A stretch of 53,824 bases of DNA from Pseudoflavonifractor sp050943825 (GTDB taxonomy: Bacteria > Bacillota > Clostridia > Oscillospirales > Oscillospiraceae). The notes below the pieces were generated by a model that was not told the origin of the DNA, searched no databases, and was given only the letters and a program-made list of their open reading frames with translations. Made by a program: the position numbers and the translations under genes. Positions within the stretch are counted from its first letter, which is position 1. Every line of letters begins with the position of its first letter. Where the stretch lies: NCBI RefSeq assembly GCF_050943825.1, contig NZ_JBMNPX010000019.1, positions 1 through 53,824 on the forward strand, in the 5' to 3' direction. Positions 34,075-42,760 of the stretch are shown here, piece by piece.

Positions 34075-35810
34075 AAACCGTACTGCGTCAGCTGGGCCGC
34101 TTCAAGCGGGACACCCTCCTGTGCATCTCCATGGCCGCCCTTGAGGTGGTCATGGAGATCCTGCTGCCCTTTATCACCGCCATCATCATCGACCAGGGTC
34201 TGGAAAAGGCAGACCTGCCCACCGTATACCGCTACGGCATCCTTATGGTGGTCCTGGCCGCCATGAGCCTGGTGTTCGGCGCCCTGGCGGGAAAGTTCGC
34301 CGCCAGCGCCTCCTCCGGCCTGGCCGCCAACCTGCGTGAGGCCATCTACAACAATATCCAGACCTTCTCCTTCTCCAACATCGACAAATTCAGCGTACCC
34401 GGTCTGGTCACCCGTATGACCACCGACATCACCAACGTGCAGAACGCCTTTATGATGATCATCCGCATCGCGGTCCGCTCCCCCCTCATGCTGGTGTTCA
34501 GCTACATCATGTGCCTCATCATCAGCCCCAAGCTGAGCCTGACCTTCCTCATCGCGGTGGTCTTCCTCATCGCGGTGCTGGGCGCCATCATGGTGGTCAC
34601 CCTCAAAATCTTCAACCAGGTGTTCCGCAAGTACGACGACCTGAACGCCAGCGTGCAGGAAAACGTGTCCGCCATCCGGGTGGTGAAGGCCTTCGTCCGG
34701 GAGGACTACGAAAACGACAAGTTCTCCAAGGCCTCCCGCAACCTGTACCGCATGTTCGTCAAGGCTGAGGGCCTGCTGGCCTTCAACAGCCCCGCCATGA
34801 TGCTCTCTGTCTACTTCTGCATCATCATGGTCTCCTGGCTGGGCGCCCAGTTCATTGTGGGCGGCAGCATGTCCACCGGCGAGCTGACCAGCCTGTTCAG
34901 CTATGTCATGTCCCTGCTCATGAGCCTGATGATGCTGTCCATGGTGGTGGTCATGATCAGCATGTCCCTGGCCAGCATCAACCGTATCAGTGAGGTGCTC
35001 CGGGAGATCCCCGACCTGAAGGAGCCGGAGCAGCCCGTCTTCCAGGTGGCCGACGGCAGCATCGACTTTGACCACGTCAGCTTCTCCTACAAGCACGGCA
35101 GCGGCAAAAACGCCCTGACCGACATTGACCTGCACATCAAATCCGGCGAGACCATCGGCGTCATCGGCGGCACGGGCGCTGGCAAGAGCAGCCTGGTCAA
35201 CCTGATCTGCCGGCTATACGACGTGGACCAGGGCGCCGTCCGGGTGGGCGGTACCGACGTGCGGAAGTACGATATGGAGTCCCTGCGCAACCAGGTGTCC
35301 GTGGTACTGCAGAAAAACACCCTGTTCTCCGGCACCATCCTGGAGAACCTGCGCTGGGGCAACCCGGACGCCACCGAGGCCGAGTGCGTGGAGGCCTGCC
35401 GGGCGGCCTGCGCCGACGAGTTCATCGACCGCTTCCCCGACGGCTACAACACCCGCATTGAGCGGGGCGGCTCCAACGTGTCCGGCGGCCAGAAGCAGCG
35501 GCTGTGCATTGCCCGTGCCCTGCTGAAGCGCCCCAAGGTGCTGATTCTGGATGACTCCACCTCCGCCGTGGACACCGCCACCGACGCCAAAATCCGCCAG
35601 GCCTTCGCCCAGCGCATCCCCGGCACCACAAAAATCATCATCGCCCAGCGGATCTCCAGCGTCCAGGACGCCGACCGCATTCTGGTGCTGGATAACGGCC
35701 GCATCGACGGCTTTGACACCCACGAAAACCTTCTGAAGTCCAACGCCATCTACCAGGAGATCTACGAGTCCCAGGTCAAGGGCGGCGGCGACTTCGACCA
35801 GCCCGCCTGA
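34071..35810 (+). CDS. ABC exporter half-transporter, subunit 1
   Basis: A 579-residue half-transporter: a six-helix membrane domain (residues about 15-310) and an ATPase domain (about 330-570). Walker A is GGTGAGKSS, the signature VSGGQ, Walker B LILDD. The residue after Walker B is Asp instead of the catalytic Glu (LILDDSTSAVD), so this ATP site is probably weak, as in the heterodimeric BmrCD/LmrCD exporters. The start is GTG at 34071 with AAAGGAGG upstream. It forms an operon with MarR and with the next subunit 17 nt downstream. It probably exports drugs or peptides. Confidence 0.92.
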   Translation: MKTVLRQLGRFKRDTLLCISMAALEVVMEILLPFITAIIIDQGLEKADLPTVYRYGILMVVLAAMSLVFGALAGKFAASASSGLAANLREAIYNNIQTFSFSNIDKFSVPGLVTRMTTDITNVQNAFMMIIRIAVRSPLMLVFSYIMCLIISPKLSLTFLIAVVFLIAVLGAIMVVTLKIFNQVFRKYDDLNASVQENVSAIRVVKAFVREDYENDKFSKASRNLYRMFVKAEGLLAFNSPAMMLSVYFCIIMVSWLGAQFIVGGSMSTGELTSLFSYVMSLLMSLMMLSMVVVMISMSLASINRISEVLREIPDLKEPEQPVFQVADGSIDFDHVSFSYKHGSGKNALTDIDLHIKSGETIGVIGGTGAGKSSLVNLICRLYDVDQGAVRVGGTDVRKYDMESLRNQVSVVLQKNTLFSGTILENLRWGNPDATEAECVEACRAACADEFIDRFPDGYNTRIERGGSNVSGGQKQRLCIARALLKRPKVLILDDSTSAVDTATDAKIRQAFAQRIPGTTKIIIAQRISSVQDADRILVLDNGRIDGFDTHENLLKSNAIYQEIYESQVKGGGDFDQPA

Positions 35811-35827
35811 AAGGAGGAATCCCCCGT

Positions 35828-37714
35828 ATGAGTGAAACAAAATCCAGGGCCAGCTCTCTCCCGGTGCTCCGCCGGGTGGTGCGCTACATGCTGCACTTCT
35901 ACAAGCTGCCCTTTGTACTGGTTATTCTCTGTATTCTCATCTCCGCCGTGGCCACAGTGGTGGCCGCCACCTTCCCCCAGACCCTGGTGGATGACTACAT
36001 CACCCCCATGTTGGCCGCCGGCTCCACCGACTTCAGCGGCCTGGCCTCCGCCATTCTCCGGCTGATTGTCCTGCTGGTTGTGGGCATCGCCGCCGCTTTC
36101 GGCTACAACCGCATCATGGTCACTGTCAGCCAGGGCACCATGCTCCACCTGCGCAACGACCTGTTCCGCCGGATGGAGGCCCTGCCCATCAAGTACTTTG
36201 ACACCCACGCCCACGGCGACATCATGTCCGTGTACACCAACGACGTGGACACCCTGCGGCAGCTCCTCAGCCAGAGCATCCCCCAGATCATCAACTCCTC
36301 CATCACCATGGCGGCCACCCTCATCACCATGCTGCTGCTCAACCCCACCCTCACCATCATCTCGGTGGCCACCGCCGTGGTCATGCTGCTGGTCACCGCC
36401 AGATTCTCCAGCCTGTCGGGCGCCTACTACGTCCAGCAGCAGAAGAATCTGGGCATTGTGGACGGCTTCATCGAGGAGATGCTGGACGGCCAGAAGGTGG
36501 TCAAGGTATTCTGCCACGAGGAGGCCGCCAAGGCTGACTTCCACCAGGTCAACGAGGCTCTGCGCCAGAGCGCCGACAAGGCCAACCGGTACGCCAACCT
36601 GCTCATGCCCATCAACGCCAATATCGGCTGGCTCAGCTACGCCCTGGTGGCCGTTGTGGGCGCCATTCTGGGCATCAACGGCCTGGCCGACGTCACCCTG
36701 GGCACCGTCATCTCCTTTGTGGGTCTGAACAAGAGCTTCACCCAGCCCATCACCCAGGTGAGCCAGCAGGTGAACTTTGTGGTCACCGCCGCCGCCGGCG
36801 CCCAGCGTGTCTTTGACCTGATGGACCAGAAGCCCGAGGCCGACGAGGGCTATGTGGAGCTGGTCAACGCCAGGGAGGACGCCGACAGCACTCTGTCCGA
36901 GGCGGATCACCGTACCAATGTCTGGGCCTGGAAGCACCCCCACAAGGCTGACGGCACTGTGACCTACACCCGCCTGGAGGGCGGTGTGGTCTTTGACGGC
37001 GTGGACTTCGGCTACGACGAGAGCAAGCTGGTGCTCCACGACATCAGCCTCTGGGCCAAGCCGGGCCAGAAGATCGCCTTCGTGGGCGCCACCGGCGCTG
37101 GCAAGACCACCATCACCAATCTGATCAACCGGTTCTACGACATCGCCGACGGCAAAATCCGCTACGACGGCATCAACATCAACAAGATTAAGAAGCCTGA
37201 CCTGCGCCGTTCCCTGGGCATCGTGCTCCAGGACACCCACCTCTTTACCGGCACGGTGATGGACAACATCCGGTACGGCAACCTGGACGCCACCGACGAG
37301 GAGTGCATCGCCGCCGCCCAGCTGGCCAACGCCGACGGCTTCATCCGCCGCCTGCCTGACGGATACGACACCGTGCTCACCGGCGACGGCGCCAACCTGT
37401 CCCAGGGCCAGCGGCAGCTCATCGCCATCGCCCGTGCCGCCGTGGCCGACCCGCCGGTGCTCATTCTGGACGAGGACACCTCCTCCATCGACACCCGAAC
37501 CGAGAAGCTGGTGCAGGACGGCATGGACGCCCTGATGACCGGCCGGACCACCTTTGTCATCGCCCACCGGCTCTCCACCGTCCGCAACGCCGACTGCATC
37601 ATGGTCATGGAACAGGGCCGCATCATTGAGCGGGGTACCCACGACGATCTGATGGAGAAAAAGGGCAAGTACTACCAGCTCTACACCGGAAACTTCGCCG
37701 AAGAGACCGCCTAA
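35828..37714 (+). CDS. ABC exporter half-transporter, subunit 2
   Basis: A 628-residue half-transporter with six membrane helices, an insertion of about 40 residues before the ATPase domain, and Walker A ATGAGKTT, signature LSQGQ and Walker B LILDEDTSSID with the catalytic Glu. The switch His is in IAHRLSTV. Together with subunit 1 it should form a heterodimer with one weak and one active ATP site. The insertion before the ATPase domain is common in this subunit type. AAAGGAGG precedes the ATG; a strong terminator ends the operon. Confidence 0.93.
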   Translation: MSETKSRASSLPVLRRVVRYMLHFYKLPFVLVILCILISAVATVVAATFPQTLVDDYITPMLAAGSTDFSGLASAILRLIVLLVVGIAAAFGYNRIMVTVSQGTMLHLRNDLFRRMEALPIKYFDTHAHGDIMSVYTNDVDTLRQLLSQSIPQIINSSITMAATLITMLLLNPTLTIISVATAVVMLLVTARFSSLSGAYYVQQQKNLGIVDGFIEEMLDGQKVVKVFCHEEAAKADFHQVNEALRQSADKANRYANLLMPINANIGWLSYALVAVVGAILGINGLADVTLGTVISFVGLNKSFTQPITQVSQQVNFVVTAAAGAQRVFDLMDQKPEADEGYVELVNAREDADSTLSEADHRTNVWAWKHPHKADGTVTYTRLEGGVVFDGVDFGYDESKLVLHDISLWAKPGQKIAFVGATGAGKTTITNLINRFYDIADGKIRYDGININKIKKPDLRRSLGIVLQDTHLFTGTVMDNIRYGNLDATDEECIAAAQLANADGFIRRLPDGYDTVLTGDGANLSQGQRQLIAIARAAVADPPVLILDEDTSSIDTRTEKLVQDGMDALMTGRTTFVIAHRLSTVRNADCIMVMEQGRIIERGTHDDLMEKKGKYYQLYTGNFAEETA

Positions 37715-37732
37715 TGGCTCCCTTTCGTCACA

Positions 37733-37774
37733 AAGGCCTCCGGCCCCGGATTCTTCCGGGGCCGGAGGCCTTTT
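37733..37774 (+). terminator. Intrinsic terminator of the exporter operon
   Basis: AAGGCCTCCGGCCCCGG (37733-37749) pairs with CCGGGGCCGGAGGCCTT (37756-37772) around a 6-nt loop, followed by T's. The stem also lies between convergent genes. Confidence 0.9.
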
Positions 37775-37789
37775 CATGTTCATATTTCT

Positions 37790-38173
37790 TTACTGTTCCA
37801 TCAGCTCGTCCGTCAGCCGGAGAATCTCCGGCGCCAGCCGCTCCCGCTCCCGGCGGGTGATATGGCTGTACAGCGGGTAGGCCAGGCACATGCCGGCAAT
37901 TCCCGCCAGCCCAATCACAATGCCGGGCACAAACAGCCGCTCGGCCCACACCAGGCAGCAGCTCATCCCCACGCCCAGCACCAGACAGCTGCAAATCCCC
38001 AGCGTCAGCGCCGCGGGCATTCCCTTTCTGGTCACGCTCTGGTCCAGACGGCGCAGCTGCTCCAGCTTGGACTCCTGTCTGTCCGTGTATTTGTCCCGTA
38101 TCCGCCGGACCTCCTCCTGCTGCTTGGCAGAATAGGTGTAGGCAAAGGTCCCGCTGTGTTCCTCATGCGTCAT
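37790..38173 (-). CDS. Small two-helix membrane protein
   Basis: A 127-residue protein with a soluble, charged N-terminus (TYSAKQQEEVRRIRDKY, residues about 13-29), two membrane helices (about 54-76 and 82-102) and a charged C-terminal helix. The helix pair has the pattern LGVGM...VW....GI.IG..GI, which also occurs in the protein at 41294. I know of no function for it. Its start overlaps the stop of the upstream membrane protein by 11 nt, so it is the last gene of the two-component operon. Confidence 0.75.
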   Translation of the reverse strand: MTHEEHSGTFAYTYSAKQQEEVRRIRDKYTDRQESKLEQLRRLDQSVTRKGMPAALTLGICSCLVLGVGMSCCLVWAERLFVPGIVIGLAGIAGMCLAYPLYSHITRRERERLAPEILRLTDELMEQ

Positions 38174-39059
38174 AATCCAGCACTCCTTTTTTCAGCCGGC
38201 CCAGCTCTTTTGCCGCCCGGACCATCATGTACAGCCCCATGGCCAGAACGGCCAGGCACACCACACCGCCGCTGGAGGCCAGCATGACCTGCCGGAAGGC
38301 CCTGTCGTCCCCGCTGCCGAAGGCGTTGAGCATGGCCGTCTCCAGAGACAGCATGGACACCAGCGCCGCCGCCAGGCTCACCGCCTTGGACGCCGACAGC
38401 ACCGGGCTGTTGTACCGGCGGCAGCGCACCACGTTGATGACAGCCATGGTCAGGGTATAAAAGGTGTAGGCCGCCATGGCGATTGTTGTGATGGGATGGT
38501 GGGTAAACCCACGGTTCTGCCACACCATGTAGGACACAATTACCGCCAGCGCCGCGTTCATCGCCGCCAGCACTCCGCCGCAGCCGAGAAAGAGCCGGTA
38601 CTCGCTCCGCAGGTCCTGCCCCAGGCTATTACGGCCCATCTTCAGCAGCAGGGTGCAGCGCATAAGGAGCAGCAGGCCGTAATAGGCGCTCAGGGCATAG
38701 TACCAGACGGAGCGGTTGAGGATGCCCAGCCCCAGCTGCAGCAGGGCATACCCGCCGTTGGCGGCCACGGAGGGAATCAGGGTCAGCCTGGTCCGCAGCC
38801 CGGCGTCGTCCATACAGCGGCGGATCCGGGGCTCCTCCCGCATCAGCCGCCGGACGCCCCGCACCAGAGCGGGAACCCTCACGCACACCAGCGTGAGCCC
38901 ATAGGCCGACAGCGTATAGGCTCCATATACCCCTGGACTCCCCTCCGCTCCGTCCGAAAAGGCCCAGGTCAGCGCAGCGGCGGCAGCGGCAGCTATCAGA
39001 ACCACCAGCGCCGGATGGGGAAAGAGCAGCTTACGCAGCATCTTCCGGCCCCTGTTCAT
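38163..39059 (-). CDS. Polytopic membrane protein of unknown function
   Basis: A 298-residue protein with about 8 hydrophobic helices and charged loops rich in arginine (RGVRRLMREEPRIRR). There is no recognised transporter or enzyme motif. The ATG at 39059 has GGAGGG upstream and overlaps the kinase gene by 29 nt, so it is translated with the kinase. Its gene order suggests that it is a target or accessory sensor of this two-component system. The protein family is unknown to me. Confidence 0.75.
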   Translation of the reverse strand: MNRGRKMLRKLLFPHPALVVLIAAAAAAALTWAFSDGAEGSPGVYGAYTLSAYGLTLVCVRVPALVRGVRRLMREEPRIRRCMDDAGLRTRLTLIPSVAANGGYALLQLGLGILNRSVWYYALSAYYGLLLLMRCTLLLKMGRNSLGQDLRSEYRLFLGCGGVLAAMNAALAVIVSYMVWQNRGFTHHPITTIAMAAYTFYTLTMAVINVVRCRRYNSPVLSASKAVSLAAALVSMLSLETAMLNAFGSGDDRAFRQVMLASSGGVVCLAVLAMGLYMMVRAAKELGRLKKGVLDYDA

Positions 39060-40128
39060 CCGGTTCCCTCCGCAGCTTTACGGTAAAGGTACTGCCCGCG
39101 CCCACCTGGCTGGTCACGGAGATCTCACCTCCGGTAATGTCGATGATCCGCTTTACCAGCGCCAGGCCCAGCCCGTTGCCCTGGGTGGCGTGGGAGGTGT
39201 CGCCCTGATAGAATTTGTCGAATATGCGTTTGCCCGTCTCCGGCGAGATGCCGCACCCGGTGTCCGACACCTCCACCACCGCCAGCTCCCCCTCCGTCCT
39301 CAGACGCAGGGTCACACGCCCCCCCGGCTCCGTGAATTTCAGGGCGTTGGAGAACAGGTTGTTCCACACAAGGCTCATCATCTCGCTGTCCGTGCGCACC
39401 AGCACGTCGGGCTGGATGTCGGCCTCAATCTCAATGCCCTTGCGCTCCCACAGCTCCTCAAAGCCCAGCAGGCACTGGCACAGCTGCTCACTCAGGTCGC
39501 AGACCTGGGTCTGGGGGAAAATCTGCTGGTTCTCCAGCTTGTTCAGCCGCAGGATGTTGGAGATAAGGTCGGCCAGCCGGCGGGACGCGGCGTCAATGGC
39601 GCCGGCGTACTCCATCCGCTCCTCCTCCGGCAGCCCCGGCTGCTGGAGCATGGAGGCGTAGTTCTGCATAACCGCCAGCGGGGTTTTCAGCTCGTGGGAC
39701 ACGTTGGCGATGAAGTCCGTCCGCAGCGTCTCGGTGCCAGCCAGCTCCTCCGCCATCTTGTTGAAGCAGGCGATGATCTCGTTGAACCGGTTCTCCCCCA
39801 CCGGGCTGGGGATGGGCCGCAGCCTGACGGTGAAGTCGCCCCTCATAATCCGCTGGGCGCCCTCGGTGATCTGCCTGACCGGCCGATCCACGGTTATTTT
39901 GCGGCGTATGCTGTCAATGACGGTGCAGGCCAGACTGAGCAGCATAACATTGCCGAAGGTCAGCTTGGCCGCCATGCTCACATTCTCCTCCGTCAGCACC
40001 AGGTCCATACGGGCGGCCAGGGCGTTGAAAAAGAGCAGCATGCAGCAGGTGATGACAAAGGCCATCAGCAGGAAAAAGAGCAGGTAGCGGTACAGCGTCG
40101 CCAGCGCCATCCGGAGCTTCCCCTTCAT
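39031..40128 (-). CDS. Sensor histidine kinase
   Basis: A 365-residue membrane histidine kinase: two helices near the N-terminus (about 13-35 and 57-72) with a short outer loop, a HAMP-like linker, the phospho-acceptor helix FIANVSHELKTPL (His near 145), and a catalytic domain with the N box (NNLFSNALKF), DTGCGI and GNGLGL. The outer loop is very short, so the signal may be sensed in the membrane or through a partner. It starts inside the response regulator stop (ATGA). Confidence 0.93.
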   Translation of the reverse strand: MKGKLRMALATLYRYLLFFLLMAFVITCCMLLFFNALAARMDLVLTEENVSMAAKLTFGNVMLLSLACTVIDSIRRKITVDRPVRQITEGAQRIMRGDFTVRLRPIPSPVGENRFNEIIACFNKMAEELAGTETLRTDFIANVSHELKTPLAVMQNYASMLQQPGLPEEERMEYAGAIDAASRRLADLISNILRLNKLENQQIFPQTQVCDLSEQLCQCLLGFEELWERKGIEIEADIQPDVLVRTDSEMMSLVWNNLFSNALKFTEPGGRVTLRLRTEGELAVVEVSDTGCGISPETGKRIFDKFYQGDTSHATQGNGLGLALVKRIIDITGGEISVTSQVGAGSTFTVKLRREPDEQGPEDAA

Positions 40129-40796
40129 TTCAGCACCGCCTTGTAACCCAGGCCGTGGACGGTCACAATCTCAAACGAATCACAGGCGGCCAGCTTACTG
40201 CGCAGCTTGGTCATATACACGTCCACCGTCCTGGGGCCGGAGGCTGTGTCCACCCCCCAGAACTCGTCCATGAGCTGGCTGCGGGTGAAGGTCTTCTTCG
40301 GATAGGACAGGAGCTTGTACAGCAGGCTGAATTCCCGCGCGGTCAGCGGAATTTCCTCTCCGTTCAGGCAGGCTGTGTGCTCGTCGGCGTCCATCACAAA
40401 GCTGCCCACCTCAATCTTCCGGCTGGCCGCAATCTTGGCCCGGCGCAGCAGCGCGCCGATGCGCAGCATCAGCTCGTCCAGGTCAATGGGCTTGACCATG
40501 TAGTCGTCAATCCCGACCCGGTAGCCCCGCTGCTTGGCGGTAAAGTCGTCCCGGGCCGTCATGAAGAGAATGGGGATATTCTCATTGAGCGTGCGCACCG
40601 ACTGCACAAATTCAAAGCCGTCAATGTCCGGCATCATAATGTCGGACACAATCAGGTCAAATACCGTCTCATACATGGCATCATAGGCCTCAGCGGCGCC
40701 CAGGCACCCCACGGCCTCATAGCCGTTGCGGTTGAGAAAGGCGCACACGCCCCGGTTGAGCGCCTTGTCGTCCTCCACCACCAGAATTTTAAACAT
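40125..40796 (-). CDS. OmpR-family response regulator
   Basis: A 223-residue response regulator: receiver domain with the phospho-acceptor Asp in LIVSDIMMPDIDG, acidic pair EDD near the N-terminus and Lys in MVKPID; then a winged-helix DNA-binding domain with TAREFSLLYKLL and the recognition helix TVDVYMTKLRSKL. The ATG at 40796 follows GGAGGGG. It is the first gene of an operon with the kinase and two membrane proteins. The spacer upstream holds AATGTTAAA (40842-40850), also found before the small membrane operon at 41.7 kb. Confidence 0.93.
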   Translation of the reverse strand: MFKILVVEDDKALNRGVCAFLNRNGYEAVGCLGAAEAYDAMYETVFDLIVSDIMMPDIDGFEFVQSVRTLNENIPILFMTARDDFTAKQRGYRVGIDDYMVKPIDLDELMLRIGALLRRAKIAASRKIEVGSFVMDADEHTACLNGEEIPLTAREFSLLYKLLSYPKKTFTRSQLMDEFWGVDTASGPRTVDVYMTKLRSKLAACDSFEIVTVHGLGYKAVLK

Positions 40797-40918
40797 GAAT
40801 ACCCCTCCCATGTGCGATGTTCTGGAGTATGATACCATGCAAATGTTAAAGTTTTGTTTTCGGCCGCCGCTTCCGGCAAAGAAGTTTTCAGCTGTCCTGC
40901 TTTTCCCCGTGGCGGAAA

Positions 40919-40946
40919 GTGGGGACGGCGTGAGCGCCGTCCCCAC
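40919..40946. terminator. Hairpin after the small-protein operon
   Basis: GTGGGGACGGCG (40919-40930) pairs with CGCCGTCCCCAC (40935-40946). It lies 4 nt after the stop of the minus-strand gene. The T tract is weak, so termination is likely but not certain. Confidence 0.6.
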
Positions 40947-40950
40947 CTTC

Positions 40951-41178
40951 TCACCTGCCCTTTTCTCCGGCCATCCGGGCTTTGGCCTCCTCCACAGTCT
41001 CCCCCTCCCGGGTGAAAAACCGCTCCACGAACGAGTCGGAGACCTTCTGGAAGCCGTCCACGGCCCCCTGCTCCACCCGCTTGTAGCCGCCTACCACGCC
41101 GTCCTCTATCTTCTTGTAGTCCTGGACCACATGTTCTGCAATACGCTCGTTTGTCTGAACCAGCTTTGACTTTTTCAT
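40951..41178 (-). CDS. Small soluble helical protein
   Basis: A 75-residue, charged, probably all-helical protein (VVQDYKKIEDGVVGGYKRVE) with a heptad-like spacing and an end rich in Glu/Ala/Lys (GETVEEAKARMAGEKG). There is no membrane helix. Similar small proteins occur in Clostridia next to two-component systems; no function is known to me. Its ATG overlaps the stop of the 40-residue gene (ATGA). It ends a three-gene operon. Confidence 0.75.
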   Translation of the reverse strand: MKKSKLVQTNERIAEHVVQDYKKIEDGVVGGYKRVEQGAVDGFQKVSDSFVERFFTREGETVEEAKARMAGEKGR

Positions 41179-41297
41179 TCAAATGCTCCTTTCAAGTATC
41201 TGGGCCGGTTTTTGAGAAGAGCACCGGCCACAACCGCTGCCGCCCCAGCCAGCACCGTCACGCAGAAAATGGGATTCATCTTCATTTTTCTCATCAT
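41175..41297 (-). CDS. 40-residue single-helix membrane protein
   Basis: A short gene whose start overlaps the upstream stop (ATGA at 41294-41297) and whose stop overlaps the next start (ATGA at 41175-41178). Its product begins MMRKMKMNP, has one membrane helix (IFCVTVLAGAAAVVAGALL) and a basic tail (KNRPRYLKG). AAAGGGG precedes the ATG. The tight overlaps at both ends argue that it is real despite its size. Function unknown. Confidence 0.7.
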   Translation of the reverse strand: MMRKMKMNPIFCVTVLAGAAAVVAGALLKNRPRYLKGAFE

Positions 41298-41665
41298 TTC
41301 AGCCCCTTTACCGCGGGAATCAGGCACAGCAGCAGGACAATTCCCACGATGCCCACCGCAATGCCGCCGGTCATCATGTTCCAGACCATGGTCATGCACA
41401 TACCCACCCCCAGCGCCAGCGCACCCGCGGCGCCCAGCAGGACAGTGCCCACCGTTCTGGCCGTGGGAGCCACGATTACGGGCTTGCCCGCCATCTTGTG
41501 GCGCACCAGCGCCATGATCAGCAGTACCGCAAGACCTGCCGCCCCCAGCACCACGCCCTGCTGAAAGGCGTCCCATGCGGGCAGCAGGGCCATGCACATG
41601 CCGAGTGCGAACAGGATTCCGCCCACTGTGGCGAAAACCAGAGAGACAAAGTTCTTTTTGGACAT
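41294..41665 (-). CDS. Small four-helix membrane protein with internal duplication
   Basis: A 123-residue protein with four hydrophobic helices. The two halves look duplicated: ALGMCMALLPAW...GVVLG near the start and ALGVGMCMTMVW...GIAVG near the end. The second hairpin also matches the 127-residue protein at 37790. No enzyme or transporter motif is seen. An AATGTTAAA element lies about 100 nt upstream, and the two-component operon follows downstream on the same strand. It is the first of three overlapping genes. Confidence 0.75.
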   Translation of the reverse strand: MSKKNFVSLVFATVGGILFALGMCMALLPAWDAFQQGVVLGAAGLAVLLIMALVRHKMAGKPVIVAPTARTVGTVLLGAAGALALGVGMCMTMVWNMMTGGIAVGIVGIVLLLCLIPAVKGLK

Positions 41666-41730
41666 TTTTATACCTCCATTGTTGATGCAGTGGAATCTTT
41701 CCCTGCCTGATGACCGTATTGTAGCCTCCC

Positions 41731-41772
41731 AATGTTGACGGCTGTTTCCTGTTTTGTTAGTGCAATGTTAAA
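41731..41772. promoter_or_regulatory. Candidate response-regulator sites upstream of the small membrane operon
   Basis: AATGTTGACG (41731-41740) and AATGTTAAA (41764-41772) are related motifs about 33 nt apart; the second is identical to 40842-40850 before the response regulator. On the minus strand the TAACA core recurs after 11 nt, a spacing seen in OmpR-type sites. Confidence 0.35.
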
Positions 41773-41792
41773 AAACGTCCGCCCGAGTCCCA

Positions 41793-41820
41793 TTGACAAG
41801 ACTGCCCCGGGCGCTATAAT
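41793..41820 (+). promoter_or_regulatory. Consensus promoter for the inositol monophosphatase gene
   Basis: TTGACA (41793-41798) and TATAAT (41815-41820) match the consensus exactly, with a 16-nt spacer. Confidence 0.8.
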
Positions 41821-41889
41821 GGGGAAACAGGCGGGCACCCCCACGCCCGCGTGATACGCTTACCATTCATCAGACATAGGAGGCTGCGC

Positions 41890-42672
41890 ATGACCATCCT
41901 TACAGAACAGCTTATCCAGCAGGTACTCCAGGCCGTCCGCGAGGCGGGAGCATTGCTGAGTGACCCTGACGCCGTCCGGCAGGTGACGGCCAAGAGCAAG
42001 ACGGATTTCGTTACCAACGTGGACCTGGCGGTCCAGTCACTGCTGCACACACGCCTGGCGGCTCTGACTCCCGAGGCCCAGCTGCTGGGCGAAGAGGGGG
42101 ACAGCCGGGAGATTGACCCCGCCCGTCCTTTCTGGATTCTGGACCCGGTGGACGGCACCACCAACCTGATTCACAGCTTCCGCCACAGCGCCATCTCCCT
42201 GGCCCTGGCGGAGGAAGGCAAGGTCACCTTCGGCGTGGTGCTCCAGCCCTACACCGGAGAGTGCTTTACCGCCCGTGCCGGCGAGGGAGCCTTCCTCAAC
42301 GGCGCGCCCATCCATGTCAGCGGTGCGGCATCTTTGGCGGACAGCATGATCTCAGTAGGCACGGTGCCCGGCCACCGGGAGCTGGCCGACCAGGCCTTTG
42401 CCCAGATCCGGCGCATCTATGACAGCTGCCAGGACGTCCGCCGTACCGGCTGCGCCTCCCTGGACCTGAGCTATGTGGCCTGCGGACGGTTGGACGGCTA
42501 TGTGGAGCTGTGTCTCCAGCCCTGGGACTACGCCGCCGGGCTGCTGCTGATCACCGAGGCGGGCGGCGCCGTCACCGCTCTGGACGGTTCTCCCCTCCCC
42601 CTCACCCATGGCAGCACTCTGCTGGCCTCCAACGGACTTATCCACAGCCAGCTCCAGCAGGTCGCCCTGTAA
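41890..42672 (+). CDS. Inositol monophosphatase family protein
   Basis: A 260-residue Mg-dependent, Li-sensitive phosphatase family member that removes phosphate from inositol monophosphate or related sugar phosphates. The metal-binding motifs are GEEG (about residue 68-71), DPVDGTTNL (about 84-92) and WDYAAG near residue 214. AGGAGG precedes the ATG at 41890; an upstream frame has no ribosome site. It could also act on fructose-1,6-bisphosphate or 3'-phosphoadenosine 5'-phosphate; the sequence does not decide. It has its own strong promoter. Confidence 0.92.
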   Translation: MTILTEQLIQQVLQAVREAGALLSDPDAVRQVTAKSKTDFVTNVDLAVQSLLHTRLAALTPEAQLLGEEGDSREIDPARPFWILDPVDGTTNLIHSFRHSAISLALAEEGKVTFGVVLQPYTGECFTARAGEGAFLNGAPIHVSGAASLADSMISVGTVPGHRELADQAFAQIRRIYDSCQDVRRTGCASLDLSYVACGRLDGYVELCLQPWDYAAGLLLITEAGGAVTALDGSPLPLTHGSTLLASNGLIHSQLQQVAL

Positions 42673-42700
42673 CACGCCGCCGCGTCTCCGGGAATTCCCC

Positions 42701-42729
42701 TTGACAGCGGCGGCGGTTCGTTTTATAAT
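42701..42729 (+). promoter_or_regulatory. Consensus promoter of the ars operon
   Basis: TTGACA (42701-42706) and TATAAT (42724-42729) with a 17-nt spacer match the consensus exactly. Confidence 0.85.
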
Positions 42730-42731
42730 AA

Positions 42732-42752
42732 ATCAAGATTTTTAGATTTGAG
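42732..42752 (+). promoter_or_regulatory. ArsR operator 1
   Basis: TCAA-N11-TTGA (42733-42736 and 42748-42751) sits at the transcription start between the -10 box and the ribosome site. The same pattern with the same spacing recurs at 43123-43141. Confidence 0.65.
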
Positions 42753-42760
42753 GTGTGCAC

